Under the pieces are notes generated by a model. The model made no database searches. It was not told the origin of the DNA and was given only the letters and a program-made list of their open reading frames with translations. Made by a program: the position numbers and the translations under genes. A DNA stretch of 64,000 nucleotides from Acidobacteriota bacterium (lineage in GTDB: Bacteria > Acidobacteriota > Vicinamibacteria > Vicinamibacterales > SCN-69-37), in NCBI GenBank assembly GCA_020853395.1, contig JADYYY010000007.1:248001-312000 (forward strand), written 5' to 3'. The first letter of the stretch is position 1. The number at the start of each line of letters is the position of its first letter. Shown here piece by piece: positions 36,686-47,418 of this stretch.

Positions 36686-36692
36686 GGAGACC

Positions 36693-36713
36693 CTTTCTGT
36701 TGGCCGCAGAAAG
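36693..36713 (-). promoter_or_regulatory. Hairpin sequestering the btuB Shine-Dalgarno
   Basis: On the minus strand CTTTCTG (36707-36713) pairs with CAGAAAG (36693-36699) across a 7-nt loop. The right arm contains the AGAAAGGG ribosome-binding site 5 nt before the ATG at 36685. This looks like the expression platform of the upstream riboswitch, acting on translation initiation. Confidence 0.6.
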
Positions 36714-36728
36714 TCAGCCGAAACACCC

Positions 36729-36912
36729 TGGGTAGGTCTCCTGGCTCGGAGGTGCAGTCGTGGTGACCTGCTGGTCGCTTCACCTTCCCCAGCCGAAGCT
36801 GAGTGGCAACTCGAAGCGACCGCCCTCGCTCACAGTGGCGGAACCGCGCCGGACTCGCACCGGACTTCCCCGTTATGCCCCTCGTGGGCACCCAAGGCCG
36901 AAGGAACGGTAA
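36729..36912 (-). promoter_or_regulatory. Cobalamin riboswitch
   Basis: Read on the minus strand, the leader has the conserved cobalamin-riboswitch elements in order: GGGGAAGTCCGGTG with GAGTCCGGCGCGG, the invariant GCCACTG (36833-36839), a second GCCACTC (36801-36807), and the closing GAGCCAGGAGACCTACC (36731-36747). It should bind adenosyl- or aquocobalamin and repress the receptor gene that starts at 36685. Confidence 0.92.
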
Positions 36913-36920
36913 CATGGAGT

Positions 36921-37775
36921 GTGGCGTTTGGAAAGCTGGACACGCGCGCCGGGCGTCTCGTGCGGACGCTCGCCGTGTGCTGCCTGCTGATCGCGACGCC
37001 GCTCACCGCCGTGGCCCAATCGAACCTGCCGCCGGAGGCGACGGCAGGCACCCCGGCGCTCGAGCACGGGCTGCACCTGTTCTACAGCGGCCGATACGAA
37101 CCGTCCGCCGAAGTCGCCCTCAGCGTCCGCACGGCCGATCCCGAGAATCTGGCGACGTACGACCTGCGGACGTCCGCCCTGCACTTCCAGCTTCGCCGCG
37201 CCATGGGCGACGGAGAGGATCGCGAGCGGCTGTACAAGCAGTGCAGCAGTTGCGCCGCTATCGTCGCGAACTTCATGGAGGATTTCGCGGCCGGCCGCGC
37301 CGCGGCGCGCGCGCAGGTCGCGGCGGATCCGGCTGATCAAGACGCGCTGTACTACCTCGGGAAGCTCGATCTCAACTACGTGTGGATGCGTTTGGGTACG
37401 CTCGGCCAACGAACGGGCTGGAACGAGTACTGGGAGGCGCGTCGGTCGCTCGATGCCGTGCTCAAGGCCAACCCGCGGCATCCGCGCGCTCGGATCGCAC
37501 GTGCCTGGATCGACTACATCGTCGACACGAAGATGACGCGCGGCTTCCGCTGGATCCTCGGAGGCGGGAACAGGAAGCGCGCGCTCGCCACCGTGCGCGA
37601 GGTCGCGGCGAGCGACGTGTCGCGCTTCGACAGAGCCGAGGCAGGCTTCGCACTCTGGGACATGGAACAGCGCGAGCGCAACCTGCCGGCGGCCGTCATG
37701 GCCGCGCAGCAACTCGCGCGCGAGTTCCCCGAGAATCAGGAGCTCGTCAGGTTCCTGGAGAAGAACGGGATGTGA
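36921..37775 (+). CDS. Exported TPR-like protein of unknown function
   Basis: This protein of about 284 aa has a basic n-region and signal peptide (RLVRTLAVCCLLIATPLTAVAQ), then helical repeats that look like degenerate tetratricopeptides (ALEHGLHLFYSGRYEPSAEVAL; ARRSLDAVLKANPRHPRARIARAWIDYI; LPAAVMAAQQLAREFPENQELVRFLEKNG). A Cys-rich CSSC sits near residue 110. The start is GTG at 36921 or GTG at 36960; both leave the signal peptide intact. It begins 8 bp from the promoter-proximal end of the cobalamin riboswitch, divergently, so the promoters must be close together. A cobalamin link is possible but unproven. Confidence 0.7.
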   Translation: MAFGKLDTRAGRLVRTLAVCCLLIATPLTAVAQSNLPPEATAGTPALEHGLHLFYSGRYEPSAEVALSVRTADPENLATYDLRTSALHFQLRRAMGDGEDRERLYKQCSSCAAIVANFMEDFAAGRAAARAQVAADPADQDALYYLGKLDLNYVWMRLGTLGQRTGWNEYWEARRSLDAVLKANPRHPRARIARAWIDYIVDTKMTRGFRWILGGGNRKRALATVREVAASDVSRFDRAEAGFALWDMEQRERNLPAAVMAAQQLAREFPENQELVRFLEKNGM

Positions 37776-38111
37776 TCGGCCCGACGCCGGCGGGCAGGTT
37801 CAAGAGGCTGGCGCCTGAGCGCGCAACACACGACAAGAGGCGGAACGCCGCCGCCCCCTCCCGAGCGAAGACGTCCGCACTCCTGTCGGCTCGAGACCCG
37901 AATGCCGTGCGGGATGGAACCTCGGCACCGGGACCCAGAGATCGAAGACTCGTCGGTCACACACCCGCGCCGCGCGCGAGGTGATTTCCTTCCGCCCACA
38001 AAAGCACGGTCTGTGCCACAGGTGACGTCGTGGCGTCGTGAGAATCTCAGCGACCCGATCGGACAGGTCGTGTAGGTCTTGCCTTCGGCCGTGACGTTCT
38101 TACAGCGCGGC
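37776..38111. other. Intergenic region with no recognised feature
   Basis: This 336-bp region lies between the convergent TPR-like and acyltransferase genes. I see no array, RNA gene or convincing ORF, only short inverted GC stretches. Confidence 0.5.
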
Positions 38112-38966
38112 TCACGACGCGCGAGCGCGAATCTGCGCCGCGAGCTTCGTCAGCACGGCGCCGGGGCCGGTCTCTTCGAGCTCCGTGACGCCGTGCGCGA
38201 TCAGGTACTGCATCGAGTCGAGCCATCGCACCGAGTGCGCGATCTGCTCGGCGAGCGTCTCGCGCAGCCGGCCCGGGTCGTAGGGCCGGCCGGTGAGGTT
38301 CGCGATCACGGAAATGGCGGGCGCGCGCAGCGGGAACTGCGCGAGGAACGCGACGAACTCCGCCATCGGCTCGCGCATGTACCGTGAATGGAACGGCGCA
38401 CTCACCTTGAGCGGAATCGCGCGGCCTCCGGCCGCCTTGAGCGCCGGCGCCACGGCTGCGAGATCGTCTTTCGGCCCGGCGATCACGGTCTGCTCGAACG
38501 AATTGAAGTTCGCGACGTCGAGCCGCCGCCCGGCCTCGCTCTCGGCCAGCACCGCTTCGATCCGCGCGGGCTCGAGCCCGATGACGGCCGTCATGCCGCC
38601 GCCGCTCACACGTCCCATCAGCGCCCCGCGACGCTGGACGAGACGCAGCCCCGTGGCGAAGTCGAATACACCCGCCGCCACGAGCGCGTTGTACTCGCCG
38701 AGGCTGTGCCCCGCGAGATAGGCAGGCGGCGTCGAGCCACGTTCGCTCCGCGCGCGATACGTCATCGCGTTGACGACGAACAGCGCCGGCTGCGTGAACG
38801 CCGTCAGCCCGAGCTGCCCGCCGGGGTCCTCCAAGCACAGCTCGCGAACCGAGTAACCCAGGATCGCATCGGCTTCAGCGGTCCAGTCGGCGAACCGATC
38901 GAAGAGCTCGCCGCCCATGCCCTTGCCCTGCGATCCCTGACCTGGAAACACACACGCGATCGACAT
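38112..38966 (-). CDS. Discrete malonyl-CoA acyltransferase of the trans-AT type
   Basis: The 284-aa acyltransferase transfers malonyl units from CoA to an acyl carrier protein. The nucleophile Ser88 sits in GHSLGEY, and the catalytic His193 in APFHS. Sequence context is closer to free-standing trans-acting acyltransferases of polyketide synthases than to housekeeping FabD: LGYSVRELCLEDP with QLGLTAFTQPALFVVNA (about 36-67), GEYNAL after the active Ser, and FDFATGLRLVQRRGALM (101-117). No fatty-acid genes surround it, but an Sfp-type phosphopantetheinyl transferase lies 3 kb away. A FabD role cannot be excluded. Confidence 0.85.
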   Translation of the reverse strand: MSIACVFPGQGSQGKGMGGELFDRFADWTAEADAILGYSVRELCLEDPGGQLGLTAFTQPALFVVNAMTYRARSERGSTPPAYLAGHSLGEYNALVAAGVFDFATGLRLVQRRGALMGRVSGGGMTAVIGLEPARIEAVLAESEAGRRLDVANFNSFEQTVIAGPKDDLAAVAPALKAAGGRAIPLKVSAPFHSRYMREPMAEFVAFLAQFPLRAPAISVIANLTGRPYDPGRLRETLAEQIAHSVRWLDSMQYLIAHGVTELEETGPGAVLTKLAAQIRARAS

Positions 38967-39197
38967 GAGAAGACAACGGGAACGGTGACGTCAGTCGCAG
39001 GCGAAGACGAGAGGAGCGTTGAGCGCTGGCGAGCCGTGGCGACTGTCGTGGCGATGCCGAGCGTCGAGCGCTCGTGTCCACGGCTCATGACGCCACCGCG
39101 CCGGCCTCGAAACAGCGGCAATGATACCAGGGTTCAGGCGTACGCCGGCCGCTCCGCCACGAGCAGGACGAAGGTGCGCGAGGCGTGAACCTGGCCG

Positions 39198-40208
39198 CTA
39201 TCGAATGCGGACGCGGCCCGAGGACGTTTGAACCTGAAGGAGCGGTCCGCCGCCATTGACCGCTCCGCGGAGCCTTCGCCGGCTCAGGCTGCCCGTGACC
39301 GTGATCGGGTACTCGGTCTCGATGCTGCCGCCGCTCGCGTCCAGATCGAACGCCGGGCTGCCGGCCAGATCCACGTCGACGCTTCCGGACGACGTCGAGA
39401 GCCTCCAGTCGGCGGTCTGCTCACCGCTCACCGTCAGCGAGCCGCTCGACGTGTGCGCGCGGACGCCGCCGCGGATGCCCGACAAGTCGATCCGGCCGGA
39501 GCCGGCCGACACGTCGACGTCTCCGGGGCCGCTCTGCGCGAGGCGAATGCCGCCGCTGCCGGTCCGCGCCATCATGCGACCGGAGACGCCGGTGCCCTCG
39601 ATGGGACCGCTGCCGGTTCGCGCGTCGAAGTCGCCCCCGATGCCGTCGGCGACGATCGAGCCGGAGCCGGTCGACGCTCGCACCGCGCCGCCAATCTGGC
39701 GCAGGCGGATCGAGCCAGACCCGGTCGTCACCGTCACGTCCCGCGCGAGGCCCTCGATCTGCTGCGAACCCGACCCGGTGCGCGACACGACGGCAGTATC
39801 GGCCGGCACCGTCACGCGGTAGCTGATCGAAATGTTGCGGCGCAGGTCTTCATCGTCGATGTGCCCGATGCGGATCGATCCGCCGGATTGCTCGACGGGC
39901 GGCGCGCTGACCAGGCGCCGGACGCGCTCCTCCGGATCGAGCGTCAGCCGCCCGAACATGCCGTCCTCGTTGGCCCGGATCTGCCCCTCGACCACGACGT
40001 GCCCGGCCGCGCCGCTGACCACGACGACGCGGCCGGATCCAGTGGAGATATCGAGGCTGACGGGCCCCGTCACCTGAAGTGTCCTCGAGAACGTGCCCTC
40101 GGCTCGCTTGCCATCCGCGAGCAGCGCCGGCACACCGCCGCAAGCCGAGGCCGTGAGCGAGATGCTGCAAAGTGCCCAGAGGGTGATCGCAACTGCACGT
40201 GGTCTCAT
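39198..40208 (-). CDS. DUF4097 family lipoprotein (putative adhesin-like beta-helix)
   Basis: The 336-aa protein starts with a lipoprotein signal ending SLTASAC (lipidated Cys at about 23). The rest is a DUF4097 beta-helix made of short repeats with TGSGS or SSGS turns (RTGSGSQQIEG, TTGSGSIRLRQ, STGSGSIVADG, RTGSGPIEG and so on), one every 18-22 residues. Such proteins often accompany anti-sigma or stress systems and face the periplasm or cell surface. It is in the same direction as the FAD oxidase, 84 bp downstream. GGGAGCC before the ATG may serve as Shine-Dalgarno. Confidence 0.82.
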   Translation of the reverse strand: MRPRAVAITLWALCSISLTASACGGVPALLADGKRAEGTFSRTLQVTGPVSLDISTGSGRVVVVSGAAGHVVVEGQIRANEDGMFGRLTLDPEERVRRLVSAPPVEQSGGSIRIGHIDDEDLRRNISISYRVTVPADTAVVSRTGSGSQQIEGLARDVTVTTGSGSIRLRQIGGAVRASTGSGSIVADGIGGDFDARTGSGPIEGTGVSGRMMARTGSGGIRLAQSGPGDVDVSAGSGRIDLSGIRGGVRAHTSSGSLTVSGEQTADWRLSTSSGSVDVDLAGSPAFDLDASGGSIETEYPITVTGSLSRRRLRGAVNGGGPLLQVQTSSGRVRIR

Positions 40209-40291
40209 GATGGCTCCCGGAGGTTGGACGACATACCGCGCCGCCGCGTTGTCACGCGCTCGGTAATAAACCCCGAGGCCGCGAAATAGTT

Positions 40292-41683
40292 TCACAGGAC
40301 TTTCCCGGGGTTGAGAATGCCCTTCGGGTCGAGCGCCCGCTTCAGCGTGCGCATCATGGCGATTTCCTCGGCCGTACGCGAATAGGCGAGGTAGGGCCGC
40401 TTGAGGAGGCCGATCCCGTGCTCGGCCGAGATCGTGCCGCCGAACTCCCGCACGAGCCCGTAGACGAGCGTATTGACGTCGGCGGCCGGCTGCTCGCCCT
40501 CGCGGACTTTGACGTTCACGTGCAGGTTCGAGTCGCCCACGTGCCCAAAGAAGACCGTCCTCGCACCGGGCCATTGGCGGCGCAGCGCGTCGCCGCAAGC
40601 CTCGACGAACCGGCCCATGACGCCGATGGGCAGGCCGATGTCGAAGCCGACGTGCGGCCAGAGCAGCCGGTGGAATTCGCCGGGCGCGTCGCGCACGCTC
40701 CAGAGGCCTTTCGCCTCCGCCGCCGACTGCGCGACGACCGAATCGGCGATCAGCCCCTGCTCGAACGCCGTCGTCAGCATCTGTTCGAACGCGGCGGCGT
40801 CGGCGGCCGGGCTCGCGCCGAGCGCCTCGACCAGCACATAGGCGCCCGCACCGGCCGGAAGCGGCGCCGGGAGGCCTGATGCCGGGTGTGCGACGAGCGC
40901 GTAGAAGTCCGGCCACATCATCTCGAACGCCGATAACGTTCCCCCGAGCGCCGCCCGCGCGTGCCGCAGGAAGGCGACGACGCGGTCGTAACCGTCGAGG
41001 GCGCAGAACGCGACCGATTGCGTTCTCGGCTGCGGAAAGAGCCGCAGCACGACGCGCGTGATGATGCCGAGCGTCCCCTCGGAGCCGACGAACAGTTGGC
41101 GAACGTCCAGACCGGCGTTGTTCTTGATGAGCTTGTTCAACGAGGTGACGACCGTGCCGTCGGCCAGCACGGCCTCGAGGCCGAGCACGAGGTCACGCGT
41201 CATGCCGTAGCGAATCACCCGGTTCCCGCCCGCGTTGGTCGCGACGTTGCCCCCAATCTGCGCCGATCCCCTGGCGCCGAGGTCGAGCGGAAACAGAAAC
41301 CCGGCGTCGGCCGCGGCTTGCTGGATCGCTTGGAGCGGCGTGCCGGCAAGCGCCGTCAAGGTTGCCGCCGCGGCGTCGATCTCCTCGACGCCGCTCATGC
41401 GCTCGAGGGAGATCACGACGCTGCTGTCGATCGGCGTCGCGCCGCCAGCCAGCCCGGTCAACCCACCCTGCGGCACCACCGGCGTTCCGCTGTCGTGACA
41501 TATACGCAGCGCGGCCGACACGTCGGCCGTCGTCCGCGGCCTGATCACCGCGAGCGGACGGCCATTCGTCATGGTCACCATCCAGTCGCCGAGATAGCGC
41601 GGCTCGATCGCCTGAGCGGCGCTGACCTGCGCCTCGCCGACGGCCTGCACGAGGCGCGCGACCACGGACGCGGAGCTGTTCAT
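40292..41683 (-). CDS. FAD-linked 2-hydroxyacid oxidase (GlcD/D-lactate dehydrogenase type)
   Basis: The 463-aa flavoprotein oxidises a D-2-hydroxyacid such as glycolate or D-lactate. The PCMH FAD-binding domain has VVPQGGLTGLAGGATP at about 67-82 and GSAQIGGNVATNAGGNRVIRYG at about 133-154. The C-terminal FAD_oxidase_C domain has the metal/substrate site HVGDSNLHVNV and AEHGIGLLKRPYL. The family block ending GILNPGKVL is intact. No GlcE/GlcF iron-sulfur partners are adjacent. The ATG at 41683 is set by a TAGACT element 8 nt upstream; a longer frame upstream is a shadow. Confidence 0.9.
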   Translation of the reverse strand: MNSSASVVARLVQAVGEAQVSAAQAIEPRYLGDWMVTMTNGRPLAVIRPRTTADVSAALRICHDSGTPVVPQGGLTGLAGGATPIDSSVVISLERMSGVEEIDAAAATLTALAGTPLQAIQQAAADAGFLFPLDLGARGSAQIGGNVATNAGGNRVIRYGMTRDLVLGLEAVLADGTVVTSLNKLIKNNAGLDVRQLFVGSEGTLGIITRVVLRLFPQPRTQSVAFCALDGYDRVVAFLRHARAALGGTLSAFEMMWPDFYALVAHPASGLPAPLPAGAGAYVLVEALGASPAADAAAFEQMLTTAFEQGLIADSVVAQSAAEAKGLWSVRDAPGEFHRLLWPHVGFDIGLPIGVMGRFVEACGDALRRQWPGARTVFFGHVGDSNLHVNVKVREGEQPAADVNTLVYGLVREFGGTISAEHGIGLLKRPYLAYSRTAEEIAMMRTLKRALDPKGILNPGKVL

Positions 41684-41691
41684 GACCGGAC

Positions 41692-41697
41692 AGTCTA
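41692..41697 (-). promoter_or_regulatory. Candidate -10 element (TAGACT), FAD oxidase
   Basis: TAGACT on the minus strand, 8 nt before the ATG at 41683. Confidence 0.45.
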
Positions 41698-41842
41698 CAG
41701 GCCTGCGGTCCGCCACGCGCGCTGGCCACGCGCGCTCGCGGCGCCTGCCGTTACCGGCGCTGGCAAACGTACGAAACAATGCTCGTGAGGACACGGCTCG
41801 ACGGGCTCCTGCCGCGCTGGCTCGGGGCTGTTGACGCGGACC

Positions 41843-42583
41843 ATGCCTGGGCTCGACCCATCTCCCCTCGCCGATCGCGACGTCGTGCACGTCTGGCACG
41901 CGCGGACGGACGAGGCCTTCGAAGACGATGCCCGCCTCGCCCGCGCGCACGCGTGGCTCTCGCCGGCCGAGACCGACCGCTACAGCCGGTTCCGCCGGGA
42001 GGTGGATCGCCGGATGTTCGCGCTCGGGCGCGTCATGGCGCGAAGGCTCGTCGCACGCAGCCTCGGCATCGCGGCCGACTGGCCGTGGCGGGAAGGCGCG
42101 CGCGGCCGGCCCGAACTCGGCGCCGTTATCGCTCCGCCGCTCTCCTTCAACCTCGCGCACAGCCACGGCATCGTCGTCTGCGCGATCTCGCGGTGCGGCG
42201 AAGTCGGTGCGGACGTCGAATGCCGGCATCGCGCCGCCCTCGACCGCCAACTCGTGCGGCGGTTCTGCGCGCCGGCCGAGGCCGCCGACATCGAAGCGGC
42301 CGGCGACGAGGGCTGGCGCGACCGGTTCCTGCGCTACTGGACGCTGAAGGAGGCGTACCTCAAGGCGCGAGGCCTCGGGATCGCGGTGCACCTGTCGGAT
42401 CTCTCTTTCACGATCGGAGACGAGATCACCGTGGCGTTCAGCGGCTCGTTGGCGGGAACCGATCCCGCCTGGCAGTTCTCGCTCGCGGAGCTCGACGGCG
42501 GCCACTACGTGGCCACCGCCGTCGGCACGGCACGGCGGCCGGCCTTCCGCCTCGAACCGTTTCCCGTCGACTGGCTTCCCTGA
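41843..42583 (+). CDS. 4'-phosphopantetheinyl transferase, Sfp type
   Basis: The 246-aa enzyme moves the phosphopantetheine arm from CoA onto acyl or peptidyl carrier proteins. Sfp-type signatures are present: NLAHSHG at about 103-109, VGADVE with Asp124 and Glu126 (Mg ligands), and WTLKEAYLKARG with Lys169, Glu170 and Lys174. The size equals two AcpS-like lobes, so broad carrier-protein specificity is expected, typical of secondary metabolism. The ATG at 41843 is preferred over a TTG at 41831. The stop is one base before the start of the metallophosphoesterase gene, so they form an operon. Confidence 0.92.
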   Translation: MPGLDPSPLADRDVVHVWHARTDEAFEDDARLARAHAWLSPAETDRYSRFRREVDRRMFALGRVMARRLVARSLGIAADWPWREGARGRPELGAVIAPPLSFNLAHSHGIVVCAISRCGEVGADVECRHRAALDRQLVRRFCAPAEAADIEAAGDEGWRDRFLRYWTLKEAYLKARGLGIAVHLSDLSFTIGDEITVAFSGSLAGTDPAWQFSLAELDGGHYVATAVGTARRPAFRLEPFPVDWLP

Positions 42584-42584
42584 C

Positions 42585-43511
42585 ATGCGGCTGCTGGCCA
42601 TCAGCGATCTGCACCTCGCGCACCGGGAGAACCGCGAGGCATTGCTCGCGCTCCCCCGCTTCGGCGACGACGCGTGGCTCGTCCTCGCCGGCGACACCGG
42701 TGAGCGGCCGGAGCATCTGACGCTCGCGCTCGACGTCCTTGGCGAGCGTGTCGGCCGCGTGATCTGGGTGCCGGGCAATCACGATCTCTGGACGCATCGA
42801 CACGGCACCGAGCGCACGCGTGGCCAGGATCGGTACGAGGAGCTCCTCGCGATTTGTCGACGTCATGGAGCGCTGACGCCCGAGGACGAGTACCTCGAGT
42901 GGCCTGACGCTCCTGGAACCTTCATCGTCCCGATGTTCCTGCTGTTCGACTACAGCTTCCGGCCGCCCGACGTGCCATTCGACGAGGCGCGGCGCTGGGC
43001 GCGTGACGCCGGCACGCGATCGGCCGATGAGCACTGGCTCGATCCGTCTCCGTGGTCATCGGTGGCCGAGTGGTGCGCGGCGCGGTGCGACTGGACCGAG
43101 GCGCGGTTGGACGCGCTGCCGCCCCATGCGCGCACGGTGCTCGTCAACCACTGGCCGCTCAGATACGACCTGGCTCGGCCACCACGCATCCCTCGGTTCT
43201 CGCTGTGGTCGGGCACGGCGCGCACCGAAGACTGGGCCAGGCGATATCGCGCGCGCGTGACGGTTTCCGGCCACCTGCACCTGCGGACGACGCTCTGGCG
43301 CGACGGCGCGCGGTTCGAGGAAGTGTCGCTCGGCTACCCGCGCGACTGGCGGCAGGAGCGCGGCCTCGCCTGGTACGTCCGCGAAATCCTGCCGGGCGCA
43401 CCGCCCGACCTGCGATTCGTCCCATACCGCGATCCATTCCTGGAAGGACGCGCGCTGGCGGAGAGCAGGACGTCGACGCCGCGCTCACCGGTGCCCGAGG
43501 CGGAAGACTGA
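42585..43511 (+). CDS. Calcineurin-like metallophosphoesterase
   Basis: The 308-aa protein has all metallophosphoesterase motifs: ISDLHL (Asp, His) at about 6-11, AGDTGE (Asp) near 35, PGNHDLW (Asn, His) near 64, VNHWP (His) near 189, and VSGHLHLRT (GHxH) near 227. It binds two metals and cleaves phosphomonoesters or diesters. It starts one base after the stop of the phosphopantetheinyl transferase, a coupling also compatible with holo-ACP or CoA-derivative hydrolysis (inference). No signal peptide is seen. Confidence 0.87.
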   Translation: MRLLAISDLHLAHRENREALLALPRFGDDAWLVLAGDTGERPEHLTLALDVLGERVGRVIWVPGNHDLWTHRHGTERTRGQDRYEELLAICRRHGALTPEDEYLEWPDAPGTFIVPMFLLFDYSFRPPDVPFDEARRWARDAGTRSADEHWLDPSPWSSVAEWCAARCDWTEARLDALPPHARTVLVNHWPLRYDLARPPRIPRFSLWSGTARTEDWARRYRARVTVSGHLHLRTTLWRDGARFEEVSLGYPRDWRQERGLAWYVREILPGAPPDLRFVPYRDPFLEGRALAESRTSTPRSPVPEAED

Positions 43512-43514
43512 GGG

Positions 43515-43781
43515 TCAGCCTGCGCCGCAGATCCGTTCCCAGGCCGGCGTCTGCAGCGTCAGCACCCAGTACTTCTTCCGCAGCGCAATGACGGCGTCGA
43601 GGAACGGCCCGCGCGCGATCTGGCCGGCCTTGTGGCGGTCGCGCAGGCGGCGCAGCTCGTAGCGGTAGAGGTCGTTGACTGCGCTGCGGACGAAGACGGG
43701 CGGCGTCTCGGGCCTCGGGTCGAACCCGAGGTTCCGGACCGCCTCGAGCAGCTCCGGCGGGTACAGCCACACCAACGGCAT
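43515..43781 (-). CDS. Conserved-looking 88-aa hypothetical protein
   Basis: Starts MPLVWLYPPELLEAVRNLGF and continues with an Arg-rich amphipathic stretch (AVNDLYRYELRRLRDRHKAG) and a C-terminal ALRKKYWVLTLQTPAW. I do not recognise a named family; the pattern suggests a small helical cytoplasmic protein. It lies 17 bp downstream of ettA in the same direction, so it is likely the third gene of the MsbA-like/EttA operon. It is convergent with the metallophosphoesterase with 3 bp between stop codons. The frame is supported by the clean start and operon position. Confidence 0.6.
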   Translation of the reverse strand: MPLVWLYPPELLEAVRNLGFDPRPETPPVFVRSAVNDLYRYELRRLRDRHKAGQIARGPFLDAVIALRKKYWVLTLQTPAWERICGAG

Positions 43782-43798
43782 CGCGATCGACCGCCGCG

Positions 43799-45472
43799 TC
43801 AGCGCATCAGCTTGCGGTACTTGATCCGGTGCGGCTGGTCCGCGTCGGCGCCGAGCCGGCGCTTCTTGTCCGCCTCGTAGTCCTGGAAGTTGCCGGCGAA
43901 CCACTCGACGTGGCTGTCGCCTTCGAAGGCCAGGATGTGCGTCGCGATGCGGTCGAGGAACCAGCGGTCGTGCGAGATGACGACCGCGCAGCCCGGGAAC
44001 TGCAGCAGCGCGTCTTCGAGCGCGCGCAGCGTGTCGATGTCGAGGTCGTTGGTCGGCTCGTCGAGCAGGAGCACGTTGCACCCACGCTGCAGGAGCTTGG
44101 CGAGGTGGACGCGATTGCGCTCGCCTCCCGACAGCGTCCCGACCTTTCGTTGCTGATCCCGCCCGCGGAAGTTGAACCACGACACGTACGCGCGGGAGTT
44201 GATCGCCTTCCTGCCGAGCAGGATCTCGTCCTCTCCGCCGGAGATGTCCTCCCAGACCGTCTTGTCCGCCGACAGCGAGTCTCGCGACTGGTCCACGTAG
44301 CCGAACTGGACGGTGTCGCCGATCTTGAGCGCGCCGTCGTCGGGCCGCTCCTGCCCCACCAGCATGCGGAACAGCGTTGTCTTCCCGGCGCCATTCGGCC
44401 CGATCACGCCCACGATGCCGCCGCGCGGCAGCGTGAAGCTGAGATCGTCGATGAGCAGCGTGTCGCCGTACCCCTTGCGCAGATGACTGGCGTCCACGAC
44501 GACGTCGCCGAGGCGCGGGCCGGGCGGAATGTAAATCTCGACGTTCTCGATCTTCTCCGTCGTGTCCTCGGCGAGCAACTGCTCGTACGCGTTGAGGCGC
44601 GCCTTCCCCTTGGCCTGCCGCGCGCGCGGCGACATGCGAATCCAGTCGAGCTCGTGGGCGAGCGTGCGCTGGCGCCGCGTCTCCTGCTTCTCCTCGAGCG
44701 CCAGCCGTTTCTGCTTCTGCTCGAGCCAGCCGGAGTAGTTGCCCTCGTACGGGAACGCGCGGGTCCGGTCCAGCTCGAGGATCCAGCCCGCCACGTTGTC
44801 GAGGAAGTAGCGGTCGTGCGTGACGGCGACGACGCTCCCCTTGTAGTCGTGCAGGAACCGCTCGAGCCATGCGACCGACTCGGCATCGAGATGATTCGTC
44901 GGCTCGTCGAGCAGCAGCAGATCGGGCGACTGCAACAGCAGCCTGCACAGCGCGACGCGGCGGCGCTCGCCGCCCGAGAGCGTCGTGACCTCGGCGTCGG
45001 GCGGCGGCAGGCGCAGCGCGTCCATCGCGTGCTCGAGCTTCGAGTCGAGATCCCAGGCGCCGGCGGCTTCGATGGCGTCCTGGACCTTCGCCTGCTCCTC
45101 GAGCACCTTGTCCATCTCGTCGGGCGAGAGATCCTGGCCGAACTTCTCGTTGATCTCGTCGAAGCGCGTCAAGAGCGCCCGGATCGGCGCGACGCCCTCC
45201 TCGACGTTGCCGCGCACGCTCTTCGACGCGTCGAGCGCCGGCTCCTGCGGGAGGTATCCGACGGTGTAGCCCGCCGAGAGCGTGGCCTCCCCGTGATAGT
45301 CGGGATCGAGACCGGCCATGATCCGGAGGAGCGTGGACTTGCCCGATCCGTTCGCACCGAGAATGCCGATCTTCGCGCCGTAGAAGAACGACAGCCAGAT
45401 GTCCTTGAAGACGACCGAGTCGGGCGGATACGTCTTGCCCAACCCCTTCATCGTGTAGATGAACTGCGGCAT
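43799..45472 (-). CDS. ettA: ABC-F protein EttA (energy-dependent translational throttle)
   Basis: The 557-aa cytoplasmic ABC-F ATPase has two nucleotide-binding domains with no membrane part. Walker [10 protein letters not shown] (about 40-48) and GPNGAGKTT; signatures [15 protein letters not shown] and [15 protein letters not shown]; Walker [13 protein letters not shown] and [12 protein letters not shown]. The opening [13 protein letters not shown] and the insert after the first Walker A match EttA, which binds the ribosomal E site and gates elongation by ATP/ADP ratio. It starts 7 bp after the stop of the MsbA-like exporter gene. The ATG at 45472 is used; a TTG one codon upstream is also open. 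Confidence 0.95.
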   Translation of the reverse strand: MPQFIYTMKGLGKTYPPDSVVFKDIWLSFFYGAKIGILGANGSGKSTLLRIMAGLDPDYHGEATLSAGYTVGYLPQEPALDASKSVRGNVEEGVAPIRALLTRFDEINEKFGQDLSPDEMDKVLEEQAKVQDAIEAAGAWDLDSKLEHAMDALRLPPPDAEVTTLSGGERRRVALCRLLLQSPDLLLLDEPTNHLDAESVAWLERFLHDYKGSVVAVTHDRYFLDNVAGWILELDRTRAFPYEGNYSGWLEQKQKRLALEEKQETRRQRTLAHELDWIRMSPRARQAKGKARLNAYEQLLAEDTTEKIENVEIYIPPGPRLGDVVVDASHLRKGYGDTLLIDDLSFTLPRGGIVGVIGPNGAGKTTLFRMLVGQERPDDGALKIGDTVQFGYVDQSRDSLSADKTVWEDISGGEDEILLGRKAINSRAYVSWFNFRGRDQQRKVGTLSGGERNRVHLAKLLQRGCNVLLLDEPTNDLDIDTLRALEDALLQFPGCAVVISHDRWFLDRIATHILAFEGDSHVEWFAGNFQDYEADKKRRLGADADQPHRIKYRKLMR

Positions 45473-45479
45473 CAACCGT

Positions 45480-47348
<1,869 letters not shown>

Positions 47349-47418
47349 GCCGCGGGCGCGTTCGACTCGTTGGGGACTGAACGTGCGATGAGAGGCCAAG
47401 AGACAAAGATACTAGACG

